Of a DNA stretch of 64,000 nt, positions 1-11,139 are shown in pieces. The DNA is from Psilocybe azurescens (lineage: Eukaryota > Basidiomycota > Agaricomycetes > Agaricales > Agrocybaceae). Below the pieces are notes generated by a model, which had not been told where the DNA came from, did not search any database, and was given only the letters and a program-made list of their open reading frames with translations. The stretch spans positions 62,001 through 126,000 of the forward strand of contig JAJIRX010000262.1 in assembly GCA_023853785.1 (NCBI GenBank), written 5' to 3'. How positions within the stretch are numbered: the first letter of the stretch is position 1; each line of letters opens with the position of its first letter. The position numbers and the translations under genes were made by a program.

Positions 1-460
1 GTTTTATTCATTCTATCCTCCAAAGTGGTGCTTATTTTGGGGGAGCGACTTATTACGAAGGCTCTGAAGTTTTTTCTAGTAAGTTTCTCGAACATAAATA
101 TGTCTCGTATGTGGCCTTTTACTAACATTTGACCGCCTTAGCTCTCTCCTGCGATTGATTGAAAGGGCTCCTTTGTTGGAGAAATCAATGGGACCTTTAT
201 TCAAAGCACGCTGTCAAGAGCGTATAGGGTCCCCATGCGATGCCCTTGCTCTAGCTATGAGGCTCCATTGTTGTACACGACAGGGGTTGAGAGCGGAAAG
301 TGACTTTCACAGATTATTGGCCATACAGCAGCTGGATGGGGGTTGGGAAGGAGGATGTTTCTATATCTACCCTTCGTCGGGCTTACGGGTTGGAAATAGA
401 GGCCTTGCAACTGCTATTGCCCTAAGGGCGATCAAAGAATCTACCTCCACATTCAGCTAA
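1..460 (+). pseudogene. HAD-type terpene cyclase, 3' end (copy 1)
   Basis: This is the C-terminal part of a HAD-superfamily terpene cyclase like fungal AstC/AncC-type drimane synthases. The last exon (from 142) encodes the QQLDGGWEGG stretch and a tail ending TAIALRAIK, with stop TAA at 458-460. An intron of about 65 bp (donor GTAAGTTT near 75, acceptor CCTTAG at 136-141) precedes it. The exon before the donor has a run of six Ts, where the reading phase needs seven, so this copy looks frameshifted. The N-terminal HAD part would lie left of the window; its layout can be seen in copy 3 (44053-46626). The family assignment is from motif recognition. Confidence 0.7.
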
Positions 461-901
461 AGGTGAGGGTTAACCTGACTGGCTGTATAAAGCTCTTGCT
501 AATTCATTGACTAGTGATCATTTATCGATTCAATGAGCATATAGTAGACACTAATACAGTCTCGAATGTCCGGAGCCAATTTATGGTATATATGTACAGT
601 GCAGAACGAAATTCCTTTCTGTGACTTTTGCCTTTCTGCGGTAGTCGATTTGTTGGGAAAATCTAGACTGGAGTTAGAATCGCGCAGAAAACAACAAATT
701 TGGCTTTGGAGAGACGGAGAGCAAAGAAATGAAGCTGGAGACACAATGAGGATACGTAAGCGTGAATTCAGAATAGTAGCGCAAGATGCTGACCACTCCA
801 CGGTGCGTGAACATTAAAACTTCTAGCATAGCTGCGAAAACAGGTGTAGACGCTCTCGATGATCTTGCCCGTCCGTTGTTGAAGTTGAAGTGATAAAGAG
901 G

Positions 902-1219
902 TCAATTTCGTGCTGTCAGCCGTCGGTGCACGCTGCGAGTGGATGAAGAGGAGTCGAGAAGACCCGGAGACGGATCTCTGCAGTATTTCAGCAGGTGCCA
1001 TCGGAGTTCTGTTTTAGTCAGAAGACCGGGCAGAGCTGCGGCTTCTTCGAATAGGGTGTTGGGCATCTTTAGAGAAAACCTTCGTTCATTCTCGGGATCG
1101 CATCGCTGAGCATGCACAAAATTGTCATGTCTAACTCTCCGATAGCCGTAGGCACTGGCAGAGTTTCGAGAGAGATCGGCGGTTGATGCCAATACAATGC
1201 TGAGCGTATCGGCTGTCAT
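902..1219 (-). CDS. Hypothetical protein, 105 aa, conserved in both duplicates
   Basis: I do not recognise this protein. It starts MTADTLSIVLASTADLSR and ends RRLTARN; it is polar, with no signal peptide or membrane segment. The start chosen is the first in-frame ATG, at 1219. An upstream ATG in another frame gives a shorter, unlikely peptide. The copy at 47066-47383 has three nucleotide differences and all are silent (AGA/AGG Arg, GGT/GGC Gly, TCA/TCG Ser), whereas the same changes are replacements in the overlapping frame at 768-1001. That pattern favours this frame as the coding one, on a small sample. It could be one exon of a longer gene. Confidence 0.35.
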   Translation of the reverse strand: MTADTLSIVLASTADLSRNSASAYGYRRVRHDNFVHAQRCDPENERRFSLKMPNTLFEEAAALPGLLTKTELRWHLLKYCRDPSPGLLDSSSSTRSVHRRLTARN

Positions 1220-1603
1220 GAGGAACTACGATAATGAAACAAAGCAAGTCCATCATTATTTCAATCATGATTCGCGCGTGCCGATCTCTCGATCTACATT
1301 TTAAAAAATGAAAAAAGCATATAAACGAACTCAGCGACCATATTTATCTTCGGAGAGAAAGAGGGAAAAAAGGCGAAAACAGGAACAAAAAGAGAAGGAG
1401 CAAAAGAAAAACCCACAGCTAGAAATAATAGTAGCGTACAAGGTGAAAGTTAAACACGAATAGAGAGAAATCGAGGGAAGATGCAGAGAAGAAAACAACG
1501 AATGGAGATTTATAGGTACGTGGCGTGGCATGGCGTGGTGTGTGGTTGGGGACGTTGGAATGGGGACCGGAAACCCAACGCAAATGAGCAAAATGAAAAA
1601 AAC

Positions 1604-2195
1604 CCACCATCTGCTGATCCTTCAACTCGGCCGAGCGCGATTATGAGAGCGAAGAATGCAAAATTTTAGCCAGTATGTGCTTCTTCGCGCGTATGCATAT
1701 ATAAATGATGAAAAAATCGGAGAAAAAGAGAAGAATGCAAGTGGAGGGAGGTTTGAAAATGTACACCATACAAGACGATACGGCACTCACATTTCTGAGG
1801 ACTGAACAACGCCCGATCTTCCTTAACACTGAAATTGAATTCGATAAGATTGGCACCCACCAAAGCTGAATGATCATTCCAGAAGTGATCATAGGTGCGA
1901 TTCTGAGTTCTATGAGTGTTCCACGGTTAGAGGCCAAGATGACGTGCATCCACTATAGCGGGTCGGAGGAGTGGGATCATTTCTAGATGAGCAGAAAAGA
2001 AACTCAAGAGCGAGTGCACCAGGAATATAAGGAGTGTTGCCGTCGTCCATAGTACCTTTTGATTGAATGGGACCTTGAGATACAAGGGCCAGTACGTGTT
2101 CTGTGGGGTTTAACAAAAGGAAACGTACTTTGTGTTCGGGTGAGGAAACTTCTGGTAGTATGGGTAAGAAAGGCCGGACAAGGTTGAGGAACCGA
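1604..2195 (-). pseudogene. Sec61-alpha translocon subunit, broken copy A
   Basis: Sec61-alpha forms the protein-conducting channel of the ER membrane. Reading leftwards from 2195, the sequence gives FLNLVRPFLPILP and SSPEHK, an intron (donor GTACGTTT, acceptor CTCAAG), then [46 protein letters not shown], and finally FALIIALG. This is the order of the family N-terminal half. The copy is dead: a TAG replaces the Tyr codon in the DPLYWM region, there is a frame change before NLIEF, and FALIIALG is joined directly to AELKDQQMV, a motif from the family's C-terminal part, so about half the gene is deleted. A functional copy must exist elsewhere, since the gene is essential. Confidence 0.85.
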
Positions 2196-2299
2196 ACTGG
2201 ATGCTATATGTCAGTCATGATCACAGGAAAGAGGAGAGGAGAGAGAAAATACACCCGCTCATGTTGAATTTAATACGGAGGGGTGGTGAAAGTAAAGAA

Positions 2300-4500
2300 A
2301 AGAGAAGTTAATTGTGCGAACAACACCGATCACTCGCCGACTCACCACTTTTATCGAGGCCAACTTATCCGTCTTCAAAATCTTCTTGTTCTTCATACAC
2401 TGGCGCGGTTGCACATGTTTTATTGCGTGCTACCACCAGTACCAGCCAGCCAGCTCCGTGCAAACGACAGCAGCGTGCGTACATCAACGATCCACCTGTC
2501 TTCACCCCCGACTTTGCGAGCTTCCTGACATGCTTCAGCTTCCCAAACGTCTATCGCTCCGTCCGCACCATCACAGAGCCAAAGCCATAACCCGGCCATC
2601 ATCCCCGCTTGCGCAGTGAATGCAGGCGCTCAGGCCATCACTTGCATCAACAACAATAGTATGGTCATCACCAGAACCTGTCGTTGCCCGCGCCCAACGC
2701 CGTGGAGCAGCAGCGCCAGCAGTTGCATAATTTGTCGCTTGAGGTGCTGACGTCATCGACCCTCCTCCGTATTCGTCGTCGGTGCCGCCGTACTCGGCAT
2801 ATCCGTCCCGCTCGCCGTCCCGTGAGCTAAGGCTGGACCGAACCCGAACTCTGACCCTGTCTATGCCAACGTTCGCCTGTTACGGTTAAGCTCTCTTCTT
2901 CTTCTCTCATGTCCCTCATCCTCGTTAAATTCCCGCCCCTACCGCCCCTGCCGTGCAGCCAGCGTGTCGCGTCCTCGGACCCAACGTGGTCGTGTACGTC
3001 CACCGCATGGTCATGTACGGCGTCGAGATGCAGTACAGAACCGAGATAGCACGCACCGCTGCCTCTGCAACGTCCTCTGGCTGCGAGCAGGTTAAACAGT
3101 CAAATACCGGTGTCTGGTCTCTGTTCGTCTGTTGTCGTCGTCAAGGATAACGATGACGACGTTATTGCTAATGTCCCTTCGACCGCGACGGTAGCCTCGG
3201 ATGTGAAGTATCGCCGTGGATCTCAAATCCGCATCGCTGGTACTTCGGTCAGAGCTCGCGGCGCTCCGGCCGTTTCCCCCCTCGTCGAGGACGACGACGA
3301 CTCCGCTACCGCCAAGGATGATTCCGACCACATCTTCCCTCTTTCGACAACATGCTCTCCTCCGCCAAGCGCAGACAGCGCATTGCAGAGCTCGAAGTGC
3401 AAGCCGCGCTCCTCGCGATCCGGCTGAAGGTTTTTTGAGGTTGTAGGGTGTTCCGGACGTGGAGGCTTGATGTGCAGTTCTTTGAGGGGTCGTGTGGCGG
3501 GTGTGCTCAGGATGAGGAGCAGACAAGAGGACAAGAGGACGATGAAAGGGATGAGGATAGCCGGATGATGGAAGAGGCCGAGTGCGAGATGCGCAACATC
3601 GCGCTTGGGCAGCGAGAACCCGCTCTCGTCCCTACTCCTTCCCCTAACGATGTCCAGGCCCCAGCCCGCCCCATCTGGTCCTCCTCTTCCCAAAAACTGT
3701 GTCCGTCTTCAGGTTTGCACGCCAGCGCCGCGCCGTTCTGTCCGCGTACATGAACGTGTTCTTGCTCATGAAGCACTGCATTATGCCTGCATGCAAGAGG
3801 TTTGGCGGCGTCGGGTCAGGTGGTTGGAATAGGAAAAAGGATTAGGTTGAGGAGCGGGCTGCAGACGCGTGCGTGGGCTGCTGAAGAGGAAGAAGAAGGC
3901 TGCGTGCCGGAAATGGAAGAAGAGTACGCCCCGTTGTCGGTTGTAGGTTGGTATGCTGGGACGGATTATTGGGGTGTTTGGGCATAGATTTAGGTGATGA
4001 TTGGTGCGTGCGTTGTATGCTTTTCTTGAATGGGGATGGATTTTTGAGGTTTTGGTATTTGCTTTCTTTAGGTTCACGTTCACGTCCTCCCTAGTCCTGC
4101 TTATCCCTCCCTCCCGCCAGCCCCTTTCCCTTCCCCTATATTGTGTCCCTTCCGAAATCCGACATCCGACATCCCACCCCTCCCTCTGCGCTTTCACTTT
4201 CAAATTTACACCCTTCCATTCTCTTCGCACATTCATTTTCCTTTCCACTATTTTTCCTCCATTGCCTATTTCCCCACTGTTTTTCACCTCCCACTTCGAC
4301 TTCATCTTCGCTTCTTTCCTCTCTTTTTCACCTCCCAACCCACCAATACGACACCCGAAAGCATTATACGCACTGGAAAACACCGTCCATGCATCCATTG
4401 CTCCGATCTGCTTCACTTCCCCTATTCATCGTTACTACGACCCTCCGCCTTGATATGGCATCCGAGTCGATTGTGTGTACGGGCCTGCGGGCTCGCTCTT
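2300..4500 (+). pseudogene. Unidentified decayed gene block, copy A
   Basis: I do not recognise this block. It is GC-rich and coding-like but broken by stops and frame changes. Readable pieces include a proline/tyrosine stretch DPPPYSSSVPPYSAYPS (near 2757), an acidic segment VSPLVEDDDDSATAKDD (near 3275), SSAKRRQRIAELEVQAALLA (near 3356), an acidic coiled-coil-like stretch (near 3510-3600) and a hydrophobic segment near 3760 in a third frame (NVFLLMKHC). The same pieces occur in copy B (48460-50830) and, inverted and more divergent, at 18280-18965. The inverted copy keeps some pieces in one frame, so an intact relative should exist elsewhere. From about 4080 the sequence is pyrimidine-rich and non-coding. 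Confidence 0.45.
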
Positions 4501-5965
4501 CTTAATTGTATGCTGCCGCGCCGTGCTGCTGCCTCCAGTACCTGGAGTGGATTTTTTGGCTTCTCGAGTCGTCCGTGAATGTGCGCGCTTTATGTTATTG
4601 TGATTATTATTCTCATTTCGTTCTATCACTACGCGCGAGCTCAAGTACTGAGTATAAGTAATGATATCCCCTGCACTCCTCCATAACCGTTCTACGGACA
4701 GTGTTTGAGTCGAGTACCGGCAGTGCTTCATGTTGATTCTTTCTCGCTCACTGGACTGTGACCTCCTTTGCGATTGTGATTTGATTTTTGATTTTTGATT
4801 TACGGATGTGGATTCTAGCATGCCCCCCGAAAATATGAAAAGAAGAAATACTGAACAAATAAAGCGACTGCAACACCTCCCTTCCGATCGATTCCCTATC
4901 CATGTCTTGGTGTCTCAACGAGACCGAATAGACCCTACTGTACATCCTATTCCCGCCCACACCCATGCGCTTGACGCGGCACCGGGTGCTCGGATGGCCT
5001 GGTGAATTTTCTCAGCAATCAGACTGTGACCTTTGCTCTAGTAGTACCATATCATAACGTACGCAACAAATATCCCCCATCATGAGAGTACTATTGATTG
5101 AAATTCACGGGCACGATTCTGCCAGGGTTCAAACTCATCATCGCCTGGACACAATGGAATGCCGAAATGTTTGCGTCTATTGACCTTGGACACGAGAGCG
5201 AGAATAGAGCTATAGGCTCTGAAGAGCGCGCAGACTGGTTTAGGTCAACGGGCGTGCGTGAGTCCAAATTTGTGACGCACATACAAGCGGACGCGTACAC
5301 TCGGAGAGGATTGCTGCGCAGGGAGCAAGGCGCTAGTGCAGAACAGTAATAGAGAGAGAATTGCCATGACGTGGCTTTAATTCCAGGTCTTTAAAATACA
5401 ATTGGCTAAATAATACGGGGTGGATGTTCGATCATGTAACATCGTTCTCTGGTTTGCGAAAAACCAATGTCGACTGATCATTTTATGGACAGATTCCAAG
5501 AGATGTGCGCTATGTCCAAGTCCTGAGTAGTACGTCCAGGTCCCGTGTAGGTATCAGAGTGTTCACGTCGACGATTGAGCTACAGATTAGGCGGCTTACT
5601 ATCACGCCGGTCTGATGCGGCATCGGTATGTGCTTAACGCTTATGCCACAAATCATCGGCGTGTAGAATGGAAGCCCTTAGGGAGCATGTAGCGGCTGTG
5701 TTCATATACATATCCATCAATTCCAAATACGAATATGTAGACACCGGTCGGTACTGCTTACGACGAATCATATTACGCTTCACGCTGGCTATTGCTAATA
5801 AAGCAAGACAGGGCTCGTGGCGTTGAATAACGAGGTTGCGATAAAGAATTTCTGCGGTCGAATTAACAGGTAAGCAGTGTTGGCTTCGATCCTAAAATAA
5901 CAAGGAAGCTGTGCACGTGAAAAAAGCGCTAATGAAAACATCATGTTGTGTTCGAGTATGGCAGG
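4501..5965. other. Non-coding part of copy A
   Basis: I see no supportable gene here. The stretch is conserved in copy B (50650-52180). The last part, from about 5800, is also homologous, in inverted form, to 20345-20540 and is the upstream flank of the NLR. Confidence 0.5.
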
Positions 5966-7171
5966 TGTCGGAAAAATCCAGATTAACAAATCTGCCCAAA
6001 ACTATCCCGATATGTACGTATAAGTGCATCAGTTTTTTGGCCTGTGGGTCAGTTTCGAAGATTAGATATAAGTCAAGTCATACCTATGATTACAGGCAAA
6101 CCAATCAGACTTAAATAACATATAGGCGCTTATAAGACTGATCAAACAAACCAGGGCTTAGTGTTGGTGCTCATAGGTTATATTTGTACTCACCCTTACT
6201 ATCCTAATTATTATCTGACTTGATTTACAATCATCATTTGTGGGATTCATTGGTCACGAAATACAGAAATTTTCACACAGAAAATAGGCAAATATAATAG
6301 AATTTCAAAATAATACATGATCAATTATTATTCCGAGATGCTTCGCCGCTGCCACCAACATTCTCCTCCTCATCGGCATCCAACAAATCCACCAAAGTAC
6401 CATGTGCTCACCAGTGTACCAGTTGTTAGAACATAGAAGTAAAGAACACACTGATATCATGATGAACAGGTAATAGCCTGGCAATCTCCAAACACGGTCA
6501 GTTACTTGATGTGCCAGAGGCTTGGGAAGGTGATGTGAGTGCTCACCTTGAATAGCTCAGCTGGACTGTGATTGAGTGGTGGGCTGTTCTCAGAATCAGA
6601 GTCAGAATGCGAGTGATTGCCTGGGAGCATTGGTGATGATATAACAAGAAGGGCACTTTGGGGTGTTTTGCTAAGTTCATATTGACCTTTATATATGTGT
6701 CTCACCAAAAAGTCCCCACACCCTTTGTGGAGTCCGTCTAATAGGCCCCACATCCTTTGTGGAGCACGCCAAATGGGCCCCACAATGACACATTCAACCA
6801 TTGGCAAGCAAACCGAGAAGTTCCTGCACAACTTTGATTAATACAACATTCTACAGAGCACAAATGCAAGAAAGTCTGGGCGCTTGAGAAGTGCACATTG
6901 TCCTCTATTCCATGGTTGTAGTTCTTTTAATTATATACATAGTTCACTGATCACAGCTTATACGACCATCAGCTGCTGTTAGTCCGCATAAGACTGCTCA
7001 GCATGGTTCAGCATTTCTCTCGTTTTCCAACATTACTGTGCATACCGGTGCTTAGCGTGAGGTTACATGATCCAATAACATGCTGATGTGTTTTCACGCA
7101 GAGACTGATTATTGCGGATAAGATCATCAGTTGTCGCAACTACGGATATGCTAACCGGTATTTTTCCGACA
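5966..7171. mobile_element. 1.2-kb TIR element, absent from copy B
   Basis: The ends are perfect 12-bp inverted repeats (TGTCGGAAAAAT at 5966, ATTTTTCCGACA ending 7171), with similarity extending to about 29 bp. Copy B carries the empty site: ATGGCAGG continues straight into CCTCATG at about 52180. Comparison gives a 2-bp target duplication, GG. Length is 1206 bp. No convincing transposase is present; a 109-aa minus-strand ORF (6502-6831) is unrecognised. Three short repeats of the type CCCCACAcCCTTTGTGGAG lie at about 6715-6785. The 2-bp duplication would fit CMC-type elements, but that is inference. It is probably non-autonomous. Confidence 0.88.
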
Positions 7172-7335
7172 GGCCTCATGCACACCTTGCCCGCGTGTTC
7201 TCATCGTATTTCATTCACTTCCCCTTGAGAATCTGGGAATCGCCAAATAAGCTTCCTTGCCCTAGGCGAATATCTGAGAGACACACCACCATCACCCTCC
7301 GCGCTCATTCGTAACGGATATCAGTTGCTTGTACG

Positions 7336-9422
7336 ATGTTCCCTAATTCAAACAATGTTTTAATCAATGGAGGAACGTTCATCGAGAACCACGAGGATTA
7401 TCATGCTCAATCGTCCGAAGGTATGTGGCTCCATCATTCTCTGTCGATTATCCTCAAATACAATTGATGGATGAATACAGCCGTTAAACGATTACTAGAG
7501 GCATCATCTCCCGGGGCGCTCTATAACTCAGGCGAGCGATTCGACCCACCCAAATGCCACCCAAACACTCGTACCGCCATCCTTCAGAAGCTCATGGATT
7601 GGTTTATTGGGGTTTTTGGATGGGATAACTTGGTGCTTTGGCTCTATGGTCCAGCAGGCGCAGGAAAATCGGCGATCGCACAGACCTTCGCAGAACTATG
7701 CGCTGGGAAGAATTTCCTTCTCGCCAGTTTCTTTTTCTCCAGGTCAGATTCCAGGAGAAACAACGAAAAGGCTTTGGTGGCAACGTTGGCTTATCAATTA
7801 TGGTTACACATTCCTCAATCCCGGCCAATAGTCGACGCAGCTATCGACAATAATCCGGCAATCTTTCAGCTCAATTTTGATACACAATTTCGCACATTGT
7901 TCCTCGATCCTCTTCTTCAGCTATCCAGTGCCGGGCACTTCACATCTGCGTCACCATTTCCCAGTCTAATCATCATAGATGGTCTCGATGAATGCAATGG
8001 CGCACACGTTCAGAACACTATTTTAAACACCGTCTCGAATGCACTCCAATGTCATCGCTCGGCTCTCCCGTTTAGATTTTTCATTGCCAGCCGACCAGAG
8101 TATCATCTCACCACATCATTTTCTGTCGCCCCTCTCCAAAGTCTGACTTTCCGTCTTGCACTCAACGACACGTTCCAGCCAGACGACGATATCTGGCTAT
8201 ATCTGACAGACTCGTTTCGTGACATAAGAAAGACGCACATCATGCGCACTTGTCTTCCGGATTCCTGGCCATCGGAGGCAGACATAGCAAAACTGGTCGC
8301 AAAATCGTCAGGTCAATTCATCTACGCAGCCACGGTCATCAGATATGTATCCTCTCCTTGTCATAATCCTCTCAATCGCCTCAAAGTGATTCATGGCCTC
8401 CTTCCGGTCAATAACGATAAGCCATATGCGCAACTTGATGCTTTATACCTCAATATCCTTTCTGACGTGGAAGATGTCGAAGCAGTCTTGCGAATTCTAG
8501 GGGTGGCTATTTTATCGATCGATAATACGGATGATTCCGTTGAACCTCTGAGAGTCTATGAACTGGAGGAATTTATGCAACTTACCCGGGGTGCTGTTGA
8601 GCTCCTTCTCATTGACGTATTGTCGGTTGTGGATGCCTCAGATAACGACAAGCCCATCAAGTTTCTTCATGCCTCATTCGGTGACTTCCTTGTCGATCCA
8701 TCCCGGTCTTGTCAATTTTTCATTAATCCCAGTAAACGGCATGAGGAGGCTGCCCATTTCTATATTTCAGCTATTGAACGTAAGCATTAATTTCTCTCTT
8801 ACAAATTAATTTCTGACCTTCGGTTTATTTCGTATATAGCCGTCTACACAGTGACACGGATTCAAGATTATGCGTACCGGTCACTCTTGAAACATCTTCG
8901 CCTGGCAGGTCCTCTGCACGACAACGCCACTCTTCGGGAGAAGGTTCACTACGTGCCCTATTTTGAACACTGGAGAACTTATGCGATCAAATCGAGGGAT
9001 AGACATTTCACGTATTACGGCTCTTTGGATGATGGTCCTGTGATGTTTCTAGAATTTCTGCGAACGTCGGTATGTCTACTTTTTAAAGATATAGGAATCA
9101 ACATATCTGACTCCAAATCAAGGAATTTAGCCAAACGGAATATCTCCATTACTACCATCGATATTGCTTCGATCAGACATTATGCGACTCCCTGGCATTG
9201 ATTCCCATGGGCCCTTGTCTGGCTTTTTGGTCTGCCGTCAGTGCCAGCAGGATACTCGAACATCATCCAGGAGTCTATTTGCAGACATTTGCGGTGCTTT
9301 CATCCTCATCAGCACCCGACGTCTCAGCTCACGTACCCGCTTTCCTCTTTTCTGCATCATTCGATTGTATCGAGGTGAGCAATGCGTGGCGAGAACATGA
9401 TTTGTACGATGTGATCCCATAA
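7336..9422 (+). CDS. NACHT-domain NLR (STAND NTPase)
   Basis: This is a fungal NLR-type STAND protein, a predicted signal-transducing NTPase linked to non-self or stress sensing. Four exons fit: 7336-7420, 7481-8779, 8840-9069 and 9123-9422, with introns of 60, 60 and 53 bp, all GT-AG, giving about 637 aa. The N-terminus MFPNSNNVLINGGTF is typical of Agaricomycete members. Walker A is GPAGAGKSAIAQ (about residue 85) and Walker B is LIIIDGLDEC (about 190), followed by the FRFFIASRPE sensor-like motif. The region after 9422 (next entry) probably belonged to the same protein but is in another frame, so this copy may be truncated. Relics of the family lie at 19670-20202, 40060-40490 and 52347-52545. 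Confidence 0.85.
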
Positions 9423-9424
9423 GC

Positions 9425-10027
9425 GGTACCTCATATCTACGGATGGTGGCCGATTTCCTAAACGACCCGTTACGAGCAGGCACACACGCTGTAGATCAAT
9501 CAACGTATACTACGGCTGCTGTGTTCGCGCTGGAGTTCGCAGTCAGGGCTTGGGGTGCGACGAAGTACATATCTGGAACCCAATATGAGGGCGGCGAACA
9601 GTGGAACTTCGTCTGGGATGCTGTTGCATTCATGTTGTCGAAGGCCGGGTCCTCGGCTGAGCTAGTCGATTTGCTCGGCCAACACAACCTTACCTTCAAC
9701 CTAGGAAGACTAGACACCAATGTGCGTCATCGGGTACAGACCCTGTTCGGAGCAGTCCACAATTATGTGCTGAGATTCAAAGGCTCGAATCCTTCGCGAC
9801 TTAAAATCACCATCAACTGGACAGAATGCCCGAGTGACTACGTTGGTAATTGTTTCACGGCCGATGACCTAGATAATAAGCGCAGCATACGCCGAGTCAT
9901 TTACGTCGATGAATCCATTCTTCCGAGCGACGAGAGTGTGCAGGAGCCCGCCGGACGAAAGCGAACGGCCATGTGGGAATACATAATTCGGGCGTACGTA
10001 TATATTCGGATGGTGATATGGTGTTAA
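9425..10027 (+). pseudogene. Candidate C-terminal region of the NLR, out of frame
   Basis: An open frame of about 200 codons reads FLNDPLRAGTHAVDQSTYTT and continues to a stop at 10025-10027. FLxDPxRAG...VD...Y is a pattern I associate with C-terminal parts of mushroom NACHT proteins, so it likely continues the gene upstream. I could not find a splice that joins it: the donor GTGAGC at 9375 with acceptor ATAAG at 9423 is one base out of phase. Either the gene now ends at 9422 or a frameshift separated the two parts. The 3' end is repeated in decayed form at 40060-40490. Confidence 0.5.
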
Positions 10028-10543
10028 CGTGCAAGAGAAATACACTAGCGTAGAATGTACTGCTATATAGTGAAACTAATAATATTATTCAACCCCTCCG
10101 AAACCGAGCGAGTCATTGAGACCGTAGGTTCGGGATAGACTTTAGAGCCAATAAGCCAAGGAGTAGCCTCTTCTTTAATCGTCTGATTGACACACACGAG
10201 TACACAGCGTCAATACTCGCACTAGCGACAACTCCAGATCTCACATAAAATTTGATAAGACTATAAGCACATTCCATTTGTTCGACCGTACATTCATTTA
10301 CCTTCAGCACTGAACTCGAATCAGTGATCACCATTCAGACCGAAGCTGCTGGCTGACGGCTGATGCACTTTGCCCTCTCTTCTCCTCTTCTCTTCTGAAT
10401 CCAAGTCGCCCCAAACATTACCTTTATTACACGCGCGAGTGTTAAATCAATGAAAAAATTCTTTCTTTCAAATCGATTGATTGAACATAAAAGCTAATGG
10501 TATTCGATACCCTAAACTTGTGCTAGCTATGCGTGTATGAGCT
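10028..10543. other. NLR 3' flank
   Basis: No gene seen. Much of 10090-10440 is repeated, divergent and with deletions, at about 40230-40490, so it belonged to the same duplicated NLR unit. Confidence 0.5.
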
Positions 10544-10846
10544 TTATTTGTCTACGGTGCCAGTACCGGTACCAAAAGCAAAGCCCATTTGATTTCTCGT
10601 CCCGTCGGTTTCCTGCCTGTAAATAAAGATGTGGGTGTGAGCCGTCGTTGTCATGTACTCAAATTTCTTAATAATATCGTCGTCATGTGCCCCTCGAGCC
10701 ACTTCTTCCACGCGCTGCGTCCTGGATGAGATCCATAGCGAGCTTAGGAGACTAGAAAAAGCACGATAAAATGGATAGTGCCCAGAGGACCAATCAGGAA
10801 ACCCTCTTGCATAATGATGAATATAAGAATAAAGATGAGGGTGCAG
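10544..10846 (-). other. Open frame without a start, ~100 codons
   Basis: A minus-strand frame is open from 10846 to a TAA at 10544-10546 and reads, near its end, VEEVARGAHDDDIIKKFEY, then HTHIFIYRQETDGT. The composition looks protein-like, but there is no ATG and no recognised family. It could be the last exon of a lost gene. Confidence 0.25.
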
Positions 10847-10849
10847 CTA

Positions 10850-11125
10850 CCGCGTCAAGAGCTTGGGGGTAGGGTGTTCTCGGGAAATTGATGGGTCGGA
10901 GGATTGCAGTCGTTTACGTTATTTCTATGATTTCTTGGTTGCCAGTACTAGAATACATGGAGAAAAAAATTACAAGCGAGCGAGCGAAAAAGAATGAACG
11001 CGATACGTCAACCATGCATTCGACTTGGACTCCGGTTTGAGGAGCGCAGAAGGGGGCCGTTGCATCTACTCAGATTATCACTCGCGGCTCGTGGTTTGCG
11101 TGTAGTAAAAGCAAGATATGGTTCT
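10850..11125. other. No gene seen
   Basis: AT-rich intergenic sequence with nothing I can identify, up to the left end of the nested transposon. Confidence 0.4.
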
Positions 11126-11139
11126 ACCCCTGTAGTCTT

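Larger units (their letters stand above)
1..7532. repeat. Segmental duplication, copy A
   Basis: This block is collinear with 46165-52545 in the same orientation. Position 1 matches 46165, and homology ends sharply after 7532 (A) and 52545 (B), inside the NLR coding sequence. The left end lies outside the window. Differences between copies are scattered substitutions and small indels, a 1206-bp transposon present only in A (5966-7171) and about 55 bp present only in B near 51898-51955. Large parts are nearly identical by eye, so the duplication looks recent. Confidence 0.95.

Noticed and set aside
768..1001. 77-codon minus-strand ORF with a copy in B
   Set aside because: Four replacements against the other copy, while the overlapping 902-1219 frame shows only silent change.
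3092..3693. Overlapping minus-strand ORFs of 144 and 156 codons
   Set aside because: They overlap the plus-strand coding-like block, and the aligned copies show no conserved minus-strand frame.
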